From Hyalella azteca (taxonomy: Eukaryota > Arthropoda > Malacostraca > Amphipoda > Hyalellidae), in assembly GCF_000764305.2 (NCBI RefSeq), contig NW_025946912.1:85298-149297 (forward strand): a DNA stretch of 64,000 nt, in the 5' to 3' direction. A program made the translations under genes and the position numbers. Under the pieces are notes generated by a model. It made no database searches. It saw nothing but the letters and a program-made list of their open reading frames with translations, and was not told where the DNA came from. Positions 1 through 10,534 of the stretch are shown here, in pieces; position 1 is the first letter of the stretch, and every line of letters begins with the position of its first letter.

Positions 1-369
1 TTGAAGAGACGAGGGCCCAGGCAAGTAAGCAAGTGGTCAGTCGAGCCAGGCAGAGTCTGCACCAATACCTGTGAAGTAACAGTAGTGAGAAATTCAAAAA
101 AATCCCCTATAATGTGCCGAACTCAAGTAGTGACCTCAATGGTGTCAATAAAGTAATATTTGTATATGAACACACACGAATTTATGATACAATCTATTGT
201 GAACTTAGCACTTGAAAAGCTTCTGAAAAGCTAACCAGACACACTTTTCTTCAGCCTTATTTTAAAAATGATTGTTCATCTCTCACAAAATAGCCCATGT
301 TCATGCATGCAAGTTGATCTTGGTCAGAATCAAATTATAAGCAATATATAATCAATGGAAACATCTCAC

Positions 370-594
370 CAAGTGCTGCTGATGCAGACTCTCCCAGAAA
401 TTGACAACAATCTGAGTGTAGGGATGAGACAGAGGCTGTTCACCAGGCACATGTTTAACTTTCTCAGCCAGGTCCTGTAGTGTCATATAAGTCCGCAACA
501 AATGACTTTGTTCTTCATTCCCTAATTTTTCAACAGCATCCATCAAGATGTTAATGAGCATCAGGCCAGCATCCAGATCAGTTTCTTCCTTTGC
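370..594 (-). CDS. Internal exon of an unrecognised conserved protein
   Basis: This is an internal coding exon on the minus strand. It opens after an acceptor (caatag, with AG at 596-595) and closes at a donor (CTTG|gtgaga at 370/369). It encodes 75 residues, starting AKEETDLDAGLMLINIL and ending ESLHQQHL, with the amphipathic look of an alpha-helical repeat protein. The upstream exon (1112-915) ends in phase 0 and this one starts in phase 0, so the join reads ...LLSAAEL|AKEETDLDAG... without a shift, which is good evidence for a real intron of 320 bp. Reading through the donor gives a stop within a few codons, so further exons must lie to the left of the window. I do not recognise the family; it may be part of a large scaffold protein. 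Confidence 0.72.
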
Positions 595-914
595 CTATTG
601 TTAAAACAGACAAAAATTTAAATTAAGAAATTAAGAAGAGATTCATTACAGCATATCATATAGTACTCATGAATACAATTTCATGACAGAATTATTATTT
701 GCTCCTTGTTGTGGATCTATACATGTCATGAAAAATACTGAAAATCATTATTGCTCATGAGAAATTGACTATATAAATTAGATAGAGCAAAATGGTGCCT
801 TTCTATAAGTTTGCAGGCCAAATTCAAGTAAATTCATTTATAAAATATGCAATTTTTTTGCATTTAAATCAAAAGCAGCCAGAGGAAGAGAAGAGAATTA
901 GGTGAATAACAAAC

Positions 915-1112
915 CAGCTCAGCAGCACTCAATAAGGCTCCCAGCATCTGTTGCGTCCATCCTTTGCTGATGAGTTTCATCAACTTCTTCAGGAGCTTCT
1001 TGCTGCTGAGAGGAGTGGCAGCTCCACCCTCACTGCTATCATCTGACACAATGTTGCTCATGTGTATACCTTGCAGATCTTGAGTTGCACCATAAACATT
1101 TGTACAAGCCAT
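915..1112 (-). CDS. Upstream exon of the same unrecognised protein
   Basis: This coding exon lies on the minus strand, upstream of the 370-594 exon. From the ATG at 1112 it encodes 66 residues: MACTNVYGATQDLQGIHMSN, an acidic serine stretch (SDDSSEGG), a lysine-rich SSKKLLKKLMKLISKGW segment, then QMLGALLSAAEL. The exon ends at a donor (GAGCTG|gtttgt at 915/914). The ATG sits in a good Kozak context (ACCATGG) and an in-frame stop lies a few codons further up. However, an AG acceptor-like site is also present just upstream (...ctaag|cagcaa), so the ATG may be an internal Met. A possible further exon lies at 1318-1536 on the same strand but I cannot connect it in phase. The function is not recognised. 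Confidence 0.65.
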
Positions 1113-1989
1113 GGTGCAGTTATTTGCTGCTTAGCTAGTTTTAACCCTAATATAAATTCAAATTCAGATCAGTTCTATTTCCTGAAAAAGTGGATAATTT
1201 TAAAATGTATTTATGTAAAAATATTAACCTTCTTAATCTCAGCTTTGAATCGAACTGTACCTACTACATGCAAGGTGAATTATTAATATCAAATATGTAG
1301 AAGCTTCCAAATATCAGTTACCCAAAGACAATATCAAGTGTCAGGATGTTTCTAAGTATGCATAAAAAAACTACATTCTTGCAAAAAAATGTGTTGATGA
1401 CAGATGATGAGAGAATATATAAGTACTGATCAGCTGGAGGTGAGGCAAGATTACTAGGCAGTTTTTCAATTGTTTTGCCATTAGGCCCATTGTTTTTAGT
1501 CAGCAATAAGACTAATGGCAAAATTATAAACAACAATATAGGTTAGTTTTTTAAATTTACTTTAAAAAATGTAGATTATTTAATAAAAATGTTTAAAAAT
1601 TCACCTCTCTGCCGCATGCATGGTGGAATTATACAGATTTGAACCGAACCACAACAAATTGCAATAAACCATTAGTATGTCCAAAACAGCAAAAAGGATC
1701 CAGGAGGGGGCGTATAAAACATGTACATGTACACACACAATTTTGGATCAGAAGACCTAAAACCAGACTTTGTAGCAACTGCATACATAAATATATAAAT
1801 ATATATATATATATTATTTATTAGCTTCTTGTTGATTTTTTCAATAAGTCGTACCTACTAAATTCTTCGTAGGTGTTGGAAGATTGAAAATTAAATTACC
1901 GATAGACATTTTTAATATTGAACGTTTCGAATGTACATTGCCTCTGACTTCACACAAGTGTGCAAATTTTCAGATAAATTGGACAGGTA

Positions 1990-3780
1990 AAAGTGTGTCA
2001 AATGTCAGTTATAAGATTTGTAGCTGACAAAATTATTTTTCCAATATTTTTAATATTAAAAAAATTTAAATTTTAAAATTCATTTATATTGTCATTTGAT
2101 TCATGCATTGTCTCCAACTTTACGCAAGTGTGCAAATTTTCAGATCGATAGGATAAGTATAAGTGTGTTAAATTTTGATTATTAGATTTGTAGCAGATCT
2201 CGACAGACAGACAGACAAACAACAAGATGTGCAGTTAAAGAGAAGTGTTGTAAAAACCAACATTAATCTTAAAAAAATTATTAGAATTATATTTATACAC
2301 AGTATGTTTTTTGAGACTATAACTGAAGTGTGTGAAATGAGGGAGCCAAGCCATAGACTTTTGTCAGTTTTTTCACATTGCCAGTTGATATATCAGACAC
2401 TTAAATAGACTCAACTCTTAATAAGATTCAGAAGAGAAGGCTGGCAATGAAGACAGAAAATCTAACCATCAAGGTTGAATGTCCATAATATTTCTATATT
2501 TTGTATTTATAAGTCAATTATCAATGTGCATCTTGATCTAATTAAAGTCCTCTCCCATTTGTCCCATGCACTCATTATGGAACAGAATTTATACTAAGTA
2601 TTACAAGTATTACTTTTCCTATTACACTGAATTTTTTAAGCACATGATTTGTTATTTCTATTTTAATAATTTAGCTTCTTAACTGAAAACTATTAGCATT
2701 ACAAGCCTTGCAATTTTTGAGTATATAAAGTTATTATTCACTAGTAGTACTAATGAGATTCAGTACAAATTTCACAGTGACAAATGCAATTCTTCAAAAT
2801 ATATGGAGAGAAACCTGAAAAATGCTTTTTTCAGACTATAATAATCCATTGCTTGAGAGTTGAATGACACTTACATGTTATAATTGACAAGTCTTTAACT
2901 TCACTTCTTGTTGTTTGTTTTCACTTCCATGGCAATAAACTAAAAAAAACTGCGCTGCATCTTCTCTACGTGGCAACATTTATTTTCGCATCAAATCACC
3001 GATATGTGGAACAGCCTCCCCGGGGCCCGATGACATTGTTGGTGCTCCAAGTATGAACACCTTCAAGAACAGACTAGATAAAGCTATGGAAAAATATAAG
3101 TTCAGACTTGAAATGCCTAGCACCATATCAAACCTGGTGGAAGACTAGTAGCCATTTCAAACTATTGTCAGTCATGAAAAGATCCGGTCAAATGACACAA
3201 TTTTAGATCTTCTGTGAACAAGGCACAAAAAGTAAGAATAGGCAACAGGCCACATCAAGCCTACTCTTTAGCGCCGACATCGTTATGTTATGTTGTGTTT
3301 AACTCATGACTCTGGGCCACAGCCAGAATAAGATTAACTTGCAGCCCAGCCACATATCTAGGCATTCTGTTCCATGAGTGCATGGGAAAAGTGGGAGAGG
3401 AGTTTAGTTAGATCAAGATGAACATTGGTGATCAACATATAAATACAAAATAGATAGGTAAATATTATGGACCTTTCAAATTAAAAAACATTGAAGAATT
3501 TTGTCAAAGCAGACTTTTTATAGCACTTCTATTTAACTTCACTTCTTGTTTGTTTGTTTGTCTGCTACAATGCTTCAAATGTTATAATCACTATTTAACA
3601 CAATTCTACCGGTCCAATCAAACTGAAATTTTGCACACTTGCATAAACTTGGTGACAATGCATGAATCAATTGTCAGAACAAATAATTCAAAAATAATAA
3701 AAAATTAGATATTAGAAAAAAATGTTATGAGTAATTTTTTGTATATATTTAAAAATAAAAAATATATTCATTGTAAATTA
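1990..3780. repeat. Long imperfect foldback with a CR1 copy in the middle
   Basis: Large inverted repeat arms face each other. Sequence at 2470-2590 (containing CATCTTGATCTAA and CCCATGCACTCAT) returns in reverse complement at 3362-3478. Sequence at 2100-2226 (containing AAGTGTGCAAATTTTCAG and a run of cagacagacaaac) returns in reverse complement at about 3541-3665. AT-rich flanks at 1990-2100 and 3665-3780 also appear to pair. The arms are interrupted and diverged, and the loop holds a 5'-truncated CR1 fragment. It is probably an old foldback DNA transposon or two opposed copies of one repeat family. No coding frame was seen. Confidence 0.6.
2950..3299 (+). mobile_element. CR1-like LINE, 5'-truncated 3' end (copy 1)
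   Basis: This fragment matches the 3' ends of the other CR1-like copies in the window: the end of the reverse transcriptase frame (ATGTGGAACAGCCTCCC, then AAGAACAGACTAGATAAAGC), the 3' UTR (CCTAGCACCATATC, GGCCACATCAAGCC) and a tail of TATGT pentamers (gttatgttatgttgtg). Severe 5' truncation is typical of LINE insertion. It sits in the loop of the 1990-3780 foldback. It contains no intact domain. Confidence 0.8.
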
Positions 3781-3871
3781 GTAACATTGGATACTGACTT
3801 CTTCAGAAGAGTTGTCTTTAAAAAGTAATTTTTAAATGCATATTATTAGTACAAGATATATACTGGGCCAC

Positions 3872-4110
3872 CCAGCAGGGTGGCCCAGTGGTTAAAGCTC
3901 AGAGTACCAAAGATTGGAGCAGAGAGGTGTGGGTTCACTCCCAGCTCTGTGTACCAGTTTCTGGTCAGAATCGACAAGGAGGCTGGGTGGTGGGCAGTTA
4001 AGCAAAGAAAATTTGAAGCAGTGAGTTGGGAGTTCAAGCCTGCAACAAGCTGTGGATGTTCTGCAATGTTAAGAATCAACAGGCTTAAGGCCTAGTAAAT
4101 GCTGAAACTG
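3872..4110 (+). mobile_element. tRNA-derived SINE (copy 1)
   Basis: An A-box-like block lies at 3881-3892 (tggcccagtggt, close to TRGCNNARYNGG) and a B-box-like block at 3932-3942 (ggttcactccc), spaced as in a tRNA-type RNA polymerase III promoter. The body continues with CTGGTCAGAATCGACAAGG and ends near CTTAAGGCCTAGTAAATGCT. A second, partial copy at 10091-10245 shares the body, which shows it is an interspersed family. The frames that read through it on both strands are not genes. Confidence 0.7.
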
Positions 4111-4129
4111 CTATATTATAAATACTATA

Positions 4130-4301
4130 TATTATTTAGACTCTTCCTCAAGTTCGTTTTTAAGTCCAATAAGTAGACCAGGAAAGCATTATGGATACTA
4201 CCAGCATTATCATACATAAGAAATTGGGTTAAATCTTGAGTAAATGAGGAAATTAAAAAAAAAATGAACTGGTTCTTAAAAATCTGTGGTTTGTCACTAT
4301 G
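4130..4301 (+). mobile_element. Small MITE ending in GGTTTGTCACTATG
   Basis: A short AT-rich element is shared with 14466-14644 (inverted) and 15394-15644 (same orientation). Hallmarks are TAGACTC with TCAAGTTC near one end, TAAGTAGACCAG inside, and the terminus GGTTTGTCACTATG, whose complement CATAGTGRCAAACC starts the other copies. The left end is truncated here. TA-flanked ends in other copies suggest a Tc1/mariner-type MITE. It is non-coding. Confidence 0.65.
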
Positions 4302-4599
4302 CAGTGAACTTCAAAAAAAAAATGAAAATTGGGCATATATAGTCAGATGGGGTAAGACAGGACCAAAATCACTAACATGCATGTAGCACCTATACCATGA
4401 ATAAATGAAAAACCTCAAACTTACAAAGCAAAAAAAGTGGCCTGTTGCAAAGCAAAAGTGACCGTGTTGGGGTAAGACAGGACCAGCCTCTAACTTCAAG
4501 ATTTCTAGGTTTTTAATCAAATTAAGGACTTGATATTTAATATTATTCATCTAGAATATTGATTACAATATACAATTCAAATGTGTTAGGTAGCTTATA

Positions 4600-5180
4600 C
4601 AGGGTGGGGCAGAACTGATTGAACAGTTTTGAGGCAAAATAAAAGAGTAATGGAGGTACACAAAGAAGAAAGTTTATTTTCCTCAAGATTAGCATAACAT
4701 ACAATTTAAAATACTTATGTTTTGAAAACAATATCAGGAAGATGGGGTTTGTAAGCTGCATCACACTGTTGGAGTCATTCTCAGAAATTTTCTACAGCAT
4801 GTTCACACTTATGGCAAGGTATGGCCATAACCTCTGCTGCAATAATTCGTTCCCTTAGCTGTGGTAGGGTGTGAGGGCGACTTCTGAACCCCTTTGTTTT
4901 AGATGTCCCCAAAGAAAGAAATCTCCAATGCTCAAATCAGGTGACCTCGCAGGCCACTGTAAATCACCCCTCAGAGTCTGGGAACATGCGTTTCAAAAAC
5001 ATTGAGTGACATTTGGGCTGTGTGAGCTGTAGCCCTATCCTGCTTAAACCACATGTCTCCCAATGCTTTATTTTCAATAATGTTTTCTATCATGGGCTGC
5101 AAGAAATTTTGCAACATTGCCACATAGCGATCGGAATTCATTGTTACGGTTACTCCCTCCTCTGATAAGACTCCAACAGT
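4600..5180 (-). pseudogene. Mariner-like transposase remnant (minus strand)
   Basis: Reading the minus strand from about 5160 downward gives the C-terminal half of an insect mariner/SETMAR-type DDE transposase. MNSDRYVAMLQNFLQP is followed by MWFKQDRATAHTAQMSLNVF, which is the block holding the second catalytic Asp. A degraded counterpart of the family's PARSPDLSICDFFLWGYLK region follows (stop codon in RL*GVIYSGL; ISFFGD). The end reads NDSNSVMQLTNPIFLILFSK. Stops and frameshifts make it non-functional. The outer end carries CAGGGTGGGGCAGAACTG (about 4599-4616), which resembles a mariner terminal repeat. Confidence 0.7.
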
Positions 5181-5335
5181 GTGTTTCAGCTAACGGCCCC
5201 ATCTTCCAGATATTGTTTTCAAAACATAAGTATTCTAAATGGTATGTTATGCTAACCTCTAGGAAAATGAATTTTCTTCTTTATGTACCTCCATTACTCT
5301 ATTATTTTACCTCAAAACTGCTCAAATAGTTTGAT
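5160..5335 (+). repeat. Inverted duplicate of the mariner 3' end
   Basis: This stretch is the reverse complement of about 4605-4775. It encodes the same transposase C-terminus on the plus strand (RLQQCVSANGPIFQILFSKH) against the minus-strand NPIFLILFSKHKYFK. The two arms flank the minus-strand transposase core, so the remnant can fold back on itself. It may result from two opposed insertions or from abortive transposition. Confidence 0.7.
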
Positions 5336-5889
5336 ACTGCTCAAAATATTTGAATTGTGCACATGTTTATTTCAAACAGTGTTAGCTTTTCTCAAGTCTT
5401 GTTTCAAGTCGTATTAGGTTTGTTTGGTTATCGTTCAGTTTATTTTTAGTATTGGTTTATTGGTCTGAATTAAATGGGAACAGTGCAGTCAGTCACTCAG
5501 TCACTACTAGTCAGTGTGTATAGAGGGTAGAGACTTCAGACTGGTAGATTTATTGGACATAAAACTAGTAGATTGCTGCGTACTGTGCTATCACCTATCA
5601 GCTACCTATCTGTTATGTGACTCTTCAATGTTTAGAAGATCTGCTTTCCTGAAGTGTTTTTGTATATTTAAGCCAGTTAAATGGTCAATATTTAGCTCAT
5701 TACCTTGCTCCATACAAACTTTACAAAGCTAATGAATAGACTTATCAATAATTGTTTACCCAAAAATCCCTAAGTGGTAAACGCCACCTTGGCCTGTTGG
5801 CCATTATTGAAGGCAATAAGTGCCCTTTTTAGCCATCCATTATTATCCATATACTGTTATTGTTAGTAGGCTGATTGCAACATAAAAAA

Positions 5890-6012
5890 TAACACTTCAA
5901 ATAAACAAAAAATCTAAAAAAAAACAAATAAATAAAAAAAATCATGAAAAAATCAAAAAAACATTGATTTTTTATTTTTTTGATTTTTTTTTAAATAAAA
6001 AAATCACCAACC
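5890..6012. repeat. AT-rich low-complexity block
   Basis: A/T homopolymer-rich sequence dominated by tracts of aaaaaatc and their complement gattttttt, which form an imperfect palindrome around 5965. It ends in ACCAACCCTGG, which resembles a hAT-type terminus read outward, but no partner end was found. Confidence 0.5.
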
Positions 6013-6171
6013 CTGGTATGCATGCCATACGCCAGTCCTTTCTTACCCCATGAAGGCTGTGATCCTGTCTTACCCCATCTGACTATGGAGGCCACTAATG
6101 AATCAGACAAAAAAAAAAAAAACTGTTGCTATAAGACATTTTCTCATTTCTAATTCCTATGGCTCATGCCT

Positions 6172-6560
6172 AATTTTTTGAACAAATAGAAAATCAGTAG
6201 ATTTTTCATTTTGCCTATAATTTTTAATAATCATGGAAATCACCCAAGAAAATAGATACGTATCATTTTTATCATTATCATTTAGGCTAAAATAGGTATT
6301 TGAGCCTTACTATTAAAAAATGTAAATTTCAGAATATCAGAATAAAACATACTGACAAACATATATAATTATTATTTATTATTCACTAGTAGTACTAATG
6401 AGATTTGGTAAAAATTTCACAATAATTTTTTGAACATATAGAAAATCAGTAGATTTTTCATTTTGCCTATAATTTTTAATTATCATGGAAATCACCCAAG
6501 AAAATATCATTTATACTTACTATTAAAAAAACGTAAATTTCAAAATATCAGAATAAAAAT
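6172..6560. repeat. Direct duplication of an AT-rich segment
   Basis: The segment containing GAAAATCAGTAGATTTTTC and ATCATGGAAATCACCCAAG occurs twice, starting near 6172 and near 6425, about 255 bp apart. The spacer motif CACTAGTAGTACTAATGAGA also occurs near 2738, so this belongs to a dispersed repeat family. The following stretch, 6560-8040, holds no feature I can support apart from a run of CTCTGA-rich sequence near 6990-7110. Confidence 0.6.
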
Positions 6561-8049
6561 AAAACATACTGACAAACCACAGTACCACACTGCCACAGAT
6601 TGTTTACAACAGGTCATTTCTCCTTTTTAAGTTCCTCTTCCTAATCTACTCAAGATTTAAACCATAAATCAACTTGTGGAACATGGAAGAGTCTAAAAGT
6701 GTAAAAAAAGTCTCTACAGTCTACTCTCAGTCTCAGACTCTCAGAACTCTGACACTATATAATTGTTGGAAATTGGAATGAAGCATCAAAAAACAAAAAC
6801 TACTTTTCTAACATTTAAATTAAACAGATAAACAAAAGTAGGACATTTGTTACAGTCTTACAGACTTAGTCAGTTAGCTAATTAGGTTTTTATATACTTT
6901 TCTCATATCTTTAGGTCCAGCCTCTGAGAGTCCAGGCCTCCCGTAATCCCTTCCCTTGTTAAAATTGAACCTCCAGTTTCCAGAATAGGCTCCAGTTCCT
7001 CCTCAGGGGCTCTAACCTCTGCTCTGGACTCTGGTGTCTGGTGACATGAGGCACATGACCTGATTGACCTCTGAGCCTCTGACTGCTCTGAGTCTCTGAT
7101 AGCTATTACCAGACTTCTGGTCTGGATTCTGGAAGGACTTATTCTTCAGTAATATCCTCTACTCTCCGTACCTCTCACGGCCTCCACTGCCCACACTGAC
7201 CAGTGACCACTTGACCAGTAAGCGAGACCTGGAGAGTGGAGACCACACTGCAGTGACGGACTGACGGCACGCAATCTACCTACCGGTACGACTTGTCTCT
7301 TTGGTTTATTCGTAAATCGTAATCAGTCTGCCCAGTCATCTTTTTTAACCACAGTCACTCACAATTGCCAATTCAATTGAATTGCTCCCCTTAGACCATA
7401 GACGAAACCATGATCGTTGCAATCTAGGTAGTACTAGTAGGTACTCACCTAATCACCTTTATGCTTGCCATCGCTACAATATTACCTACTCTACACTCTA
7501 CCGTCTAGTGAGGTTACATACGTGAGACGCCGCGATTTATATTGCATTATTTGCATACTTAGTAAGTTAGTAGTTGGGATATTCGCCATTAATCATAATG
7601 GCATACTGCGTGGCGCGGGCAGCGGACCCTATAATTGCCTACCTATCAGTTTTAGAATAAATAATCTTATTTCTTTTGTTGTAGCACAAATCATCACAGT
7701 CACTATGTTCATAACAGAAATTAATAAAACTTCTTCTTAAACCATCACCGAAAATATTTTAAATATTTATTTGTTTCCAACTTTCAAGTTCAAGTCCCTA
7801 CCTCACAATGACATATGGATAACTACGGAACTTCTAAAAAGTATACAGTAACGGTGAACATTTTCAGTATGTTTCAAAATCGATTGATAGTCAACCAGAC
7901 ATATCAAACAATTAAAATAATTTGACCAACATAAATGTACAAAATATATTTCTTTATGAATATAAATGTACATATTTATGAATAATAATTTTCACTTTTT
8001 GTGAAAGAGCAATGTTCAACTATAATTTAACACGGATGTCTTCGTTTCC

Positions 8050-8600
8050 ACCTCTCCAAACCGAATCGACACTTCAGCGAACTCGTCTGTGAACTGGCAT
8101 GCGCACTCGGATGCAAAAACTAACTTCACGTTCAAGTCTGCCAGCCATAAATCCATCAATAATGAACGGATTTCATTCAAATTTCGAAAAGAAGTAGATA
8201 ATATCAGTAATTTGTGGATGGAATTTTTTCAAATTTTTACATCAATTACTTATTTGTTAATACGGAAAACATAACTTCATTTTGAACTCTGCCAGCCATA
8301 AATCCATCAATAATGAACGGATTTTATTCAAATTTAGAAAATAAGTAGATAATGTCAGTAATTTGTGGATAGATTTTTTTCAGATTTTTACATCAATTAC
8401 TTTTTTATTAATACGGAAAACCTAGCTTCATTTTGAACTCTGCCAGTTATAAATCCATCAATAATGAATGGATTTCATTCAAATTTGAAATTTAAGTATA
8501 TATTATCAATAATTTGTGGACATATTTATTTCAGATTTTTACATCAATTATTTTTTTATTAATACGGAAAACCTAACTTCACGTTCACCTTGCAGGTTAG
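8050..8600. mobile_element. Element with three ~150-bp internal tandem repeats
   Basis: The left end reads CCGAATCGACACTTCAGCGA, the same terminus seen at 12933-12955 and 13403. It is followed by three direct repeats starting near 8137, 8289 and 8439, each holding TAAATCCATCAATAATGAA and ending TTAATACGGAAAAC. Non-autonomous elements with a minisatellite core look like this. The short reading frame through the first unit is not a gene. Confidence 0.6.
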
Positions 8601-8744
8601 GTCCTAGTCAGGTCAAATTTCAGTATTTTGTGGCTTGTGTTGTGTGGAGAAATACCGTCAGATCAGATCCGATTGTCGGAAGCAGCTAGCCGGACTCGCG
8701 AGTCGAATACGCTAGTGTATGGGGCGCTTAAGCGAGTGAATTAC

Positions 8745-9080
8745 CTGCCATCTATTTTGTGAAGGAAATCCACCCCCCGCCCCCCTTTAAAGCGCAGCCG
8801 TGTACGTAAAAATTCACTTACAGCAATCGCAGTAGTATCGTTGAAAAGCTCAGAATGTCAGCTTTAAGATGAGACTACGCATGTACTGTAACTGCAGCAC
8901 AACTCAAGTAGAAACTATATTTAAAATGCTTAGCAGCTAATTACCTTGTATCCAATTAGTGAAGGAACTCCCCCACCCGCCCCCCTTTAAAGCGCCGTCA
9001 TGTAAGTAAAAATTCACGTACAGCGATCGCAGTGGTATCATTGGATAGGGCAGAATGTCAGCTTTAAGATGAGATTAAAA
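8745..9080. repeat. Two-copy direct repeat, ~200-bp period
   Basis: CCCCCTTTAAAGCGC followed by GTAAAAATTCAC and GAATGTCAGCTTTAAGATG appears at about 8780-8872 and again at about 8980-9073. This is a direct duplication with a spacer that includes AATTACCTTGTATCC. The block is GC-richer than its surroundings. No coding potential was seen. Confidence 0.6.
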
Positions 9081-9139
9081 ACCAAAAATGCCAAATCCGA
9101 AAATTTTAGGGTAGACCTCCCCCTTAAATCCAAGCTCTG

Positions 9140-10089
9140 GGGCCGGATTATCAAAACATGCTAAGTATACGTAGCCGCTAACGTTTAGCGTAAGTACAGC
9201 TAAGTAGACGTGACTCTACTGAGTGTTATTATCGAAACATTTGCGCGGGAAGCTACGTATAAAAATTTGTGCATAACTGTACGCCTGCTCGGAGGTGTCG
9301 TAAGCGGAGTTACGTTCAAATTTTGAGTGTTGAAGCAATATGAGACTATTAATTTACTAGCAGCAAGTTGAATTGTAATAGAATTTTGTAAATAATGAGA
9401 CTTAGGTATAATATGGGATCGTGCTAGTGCTTTTAGGAAAAAATATTCGATTGAGTTTATACCAAAAGCTAATTTGTTTTCCTCTTGTGTTTCAATTTAC
9501 AAGCAAATGTTGATATTCATGTTCAAGAGTTTTATGCCTTTTGATTCAAAATATCTTCATGCCTTTTTTATTCAAAATTATGTGGAGGTTGACAAGCCAA
9601 CCATTTTTTTAGCTTCGTACACATATTTCTTTTTTTCTCTGACAGTCACAACTCCAACTCATAAAATTTTCTAAATTCTAGGTCTCTCTAAAAAGTCTTC
9701 TAGTTTTGAATTGGAATAGTGAAATTTTTTTGCCCTGATTGCAAGAAATTTTGACGAATGATCACAACAACAAGTGCATTGCTATTTGGATAACGTCATA
9801 CTTATTTCTCCATATGCACCCTAGTCAGTCTACGCTGATGCCGCTGACACGACACTACCTCCTTCCATCCACGCGCTCTGCGCACTGAGTCGACAGGAGC
9901 TAGGAACAGCAAATCCAAAGCCTCTGATTGGTCAGTTAGTTGGATGGTTTCGATAATACCTTTTCAGATAAGTCATGCGTAAGACAGTTTTGTTAATGCC
10001 AAATTTTGACTAACTTACGCCATACGTAACTTTTTGAACGTAAGTACGAAAAGTTACGTGAACTTAGCGAAGTTTCGTTAATCTCTGCC
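9140..10089. mobile_element. Foldback element with GGGCCGGATTATCAAAAC ends (copy 1)
   Basis: The left terminus GGGCCGGATTATCAAAAC is mirrored by an imperfect complement at the right (CGAAGTTTCGTTAATCTC...GCCC). Inside are repeated GTAAGTAC/CGTAACTT motifs in both orientations and a conserved block AAAGCCTCTGATTGGTCAG. The same ends and block recur in the copy at 54657-56380. The flanking CTG at 9137-9139 and 10090-10092 may be a 3-bp target duplication. The right end abuts the partial SINE. No transposase is visible; the superfamily is uncertain, and Harbinger-like is only a guess. Confidence 0.6.
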
Positions 10090-10090
10090 C

Positions 10091-10245
10091 TGAGCGCCAG
10101 TTATTGGTCAGAATCGGCGAGAAGGCTGGGCGGTTAAGCACAACAGAATTAGAGCAGTGAGTTGCGTGTTCGAGACCGCAACAAGCTGCAATGTTAATAA
10201 TCGGCGACACGCCTACGGCCTAATGAACGTTGAAACCGGGTATTG
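10091..10245 (+). mobile_element. tRNA-derived SINE, partial (copy 2)
   Basis: It matches the body of the SINE at 3872-4110 (TTGGTCAGAATCGGCGAGAA, GAGCAGTGAGTTGCGTG, AACAAGCTGCAATGTTAA, CTACGGCCTAATGAACG) but lacks the promoter half. It begins directly at the right end of the 9140-10089 element, as if truncated or interrupted by it. Confidence 0.65.
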
Positions 10246-10534
10246 CAAGTGGCCAGAATAGTGAACACCGGACCAATATAAATAGGAAATGGAACTTGAA
10301 ATAGTCCTGCAATCATTGTAAGATAGACAGATACCGTCGGCGATAGGCAAAAAAATCAGCTGCGAACTCGCAACTATTTTTGATAGGAAGGCCCGATGTC
10401 CTGAAACAATTGCCAATGAAATAACCTCCAGAAATTACTTGGTTAACAAGTGTGCAAAATAAGTTTCTGCAGTGTATCTGCTCCCATGCTCGCGTTCAAC
10501 GCGAGAACTCTTCTTCTACGCCATCGTTGGTAAC

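Larger units (their letters stand above)
4338..6087. mobile_element. TIR-bounded element enclosing mariner remnants
   Basis: The same terminal sequence occurs at both ends in inverted orientation: ATAGTCAGATGGGGTAAGAC at the left and its complement, CTTACCCCATCTGACTAT, at the right (6070-6087). The pairing continues as CAGGACC/GATCCTG. A second copy of the GGGGTAAGACAGGACC motif lies at about 4470 and a similar CTTACCCCATGAAGG near 6040, as expected for subterminal repeats. The interior holds a mariner-like transposase remnant, an inverted duplicate of its end, and an AT-rich block. Confidence 0.55.

Noticed and set aside
1318..1536. Additional exon of the left-edge minus-strand gene
   Set aside because: An acceptor-like site is present, but the donor (gtagtt) and phase do not fit the next exon cleanly; noted in the gene entry only.
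3846..4095. Two opposed ~75-codon frames
   Set aside because: They overlay the tRNA-derived SINE with A and B boxes; the repeat explains the sequence.
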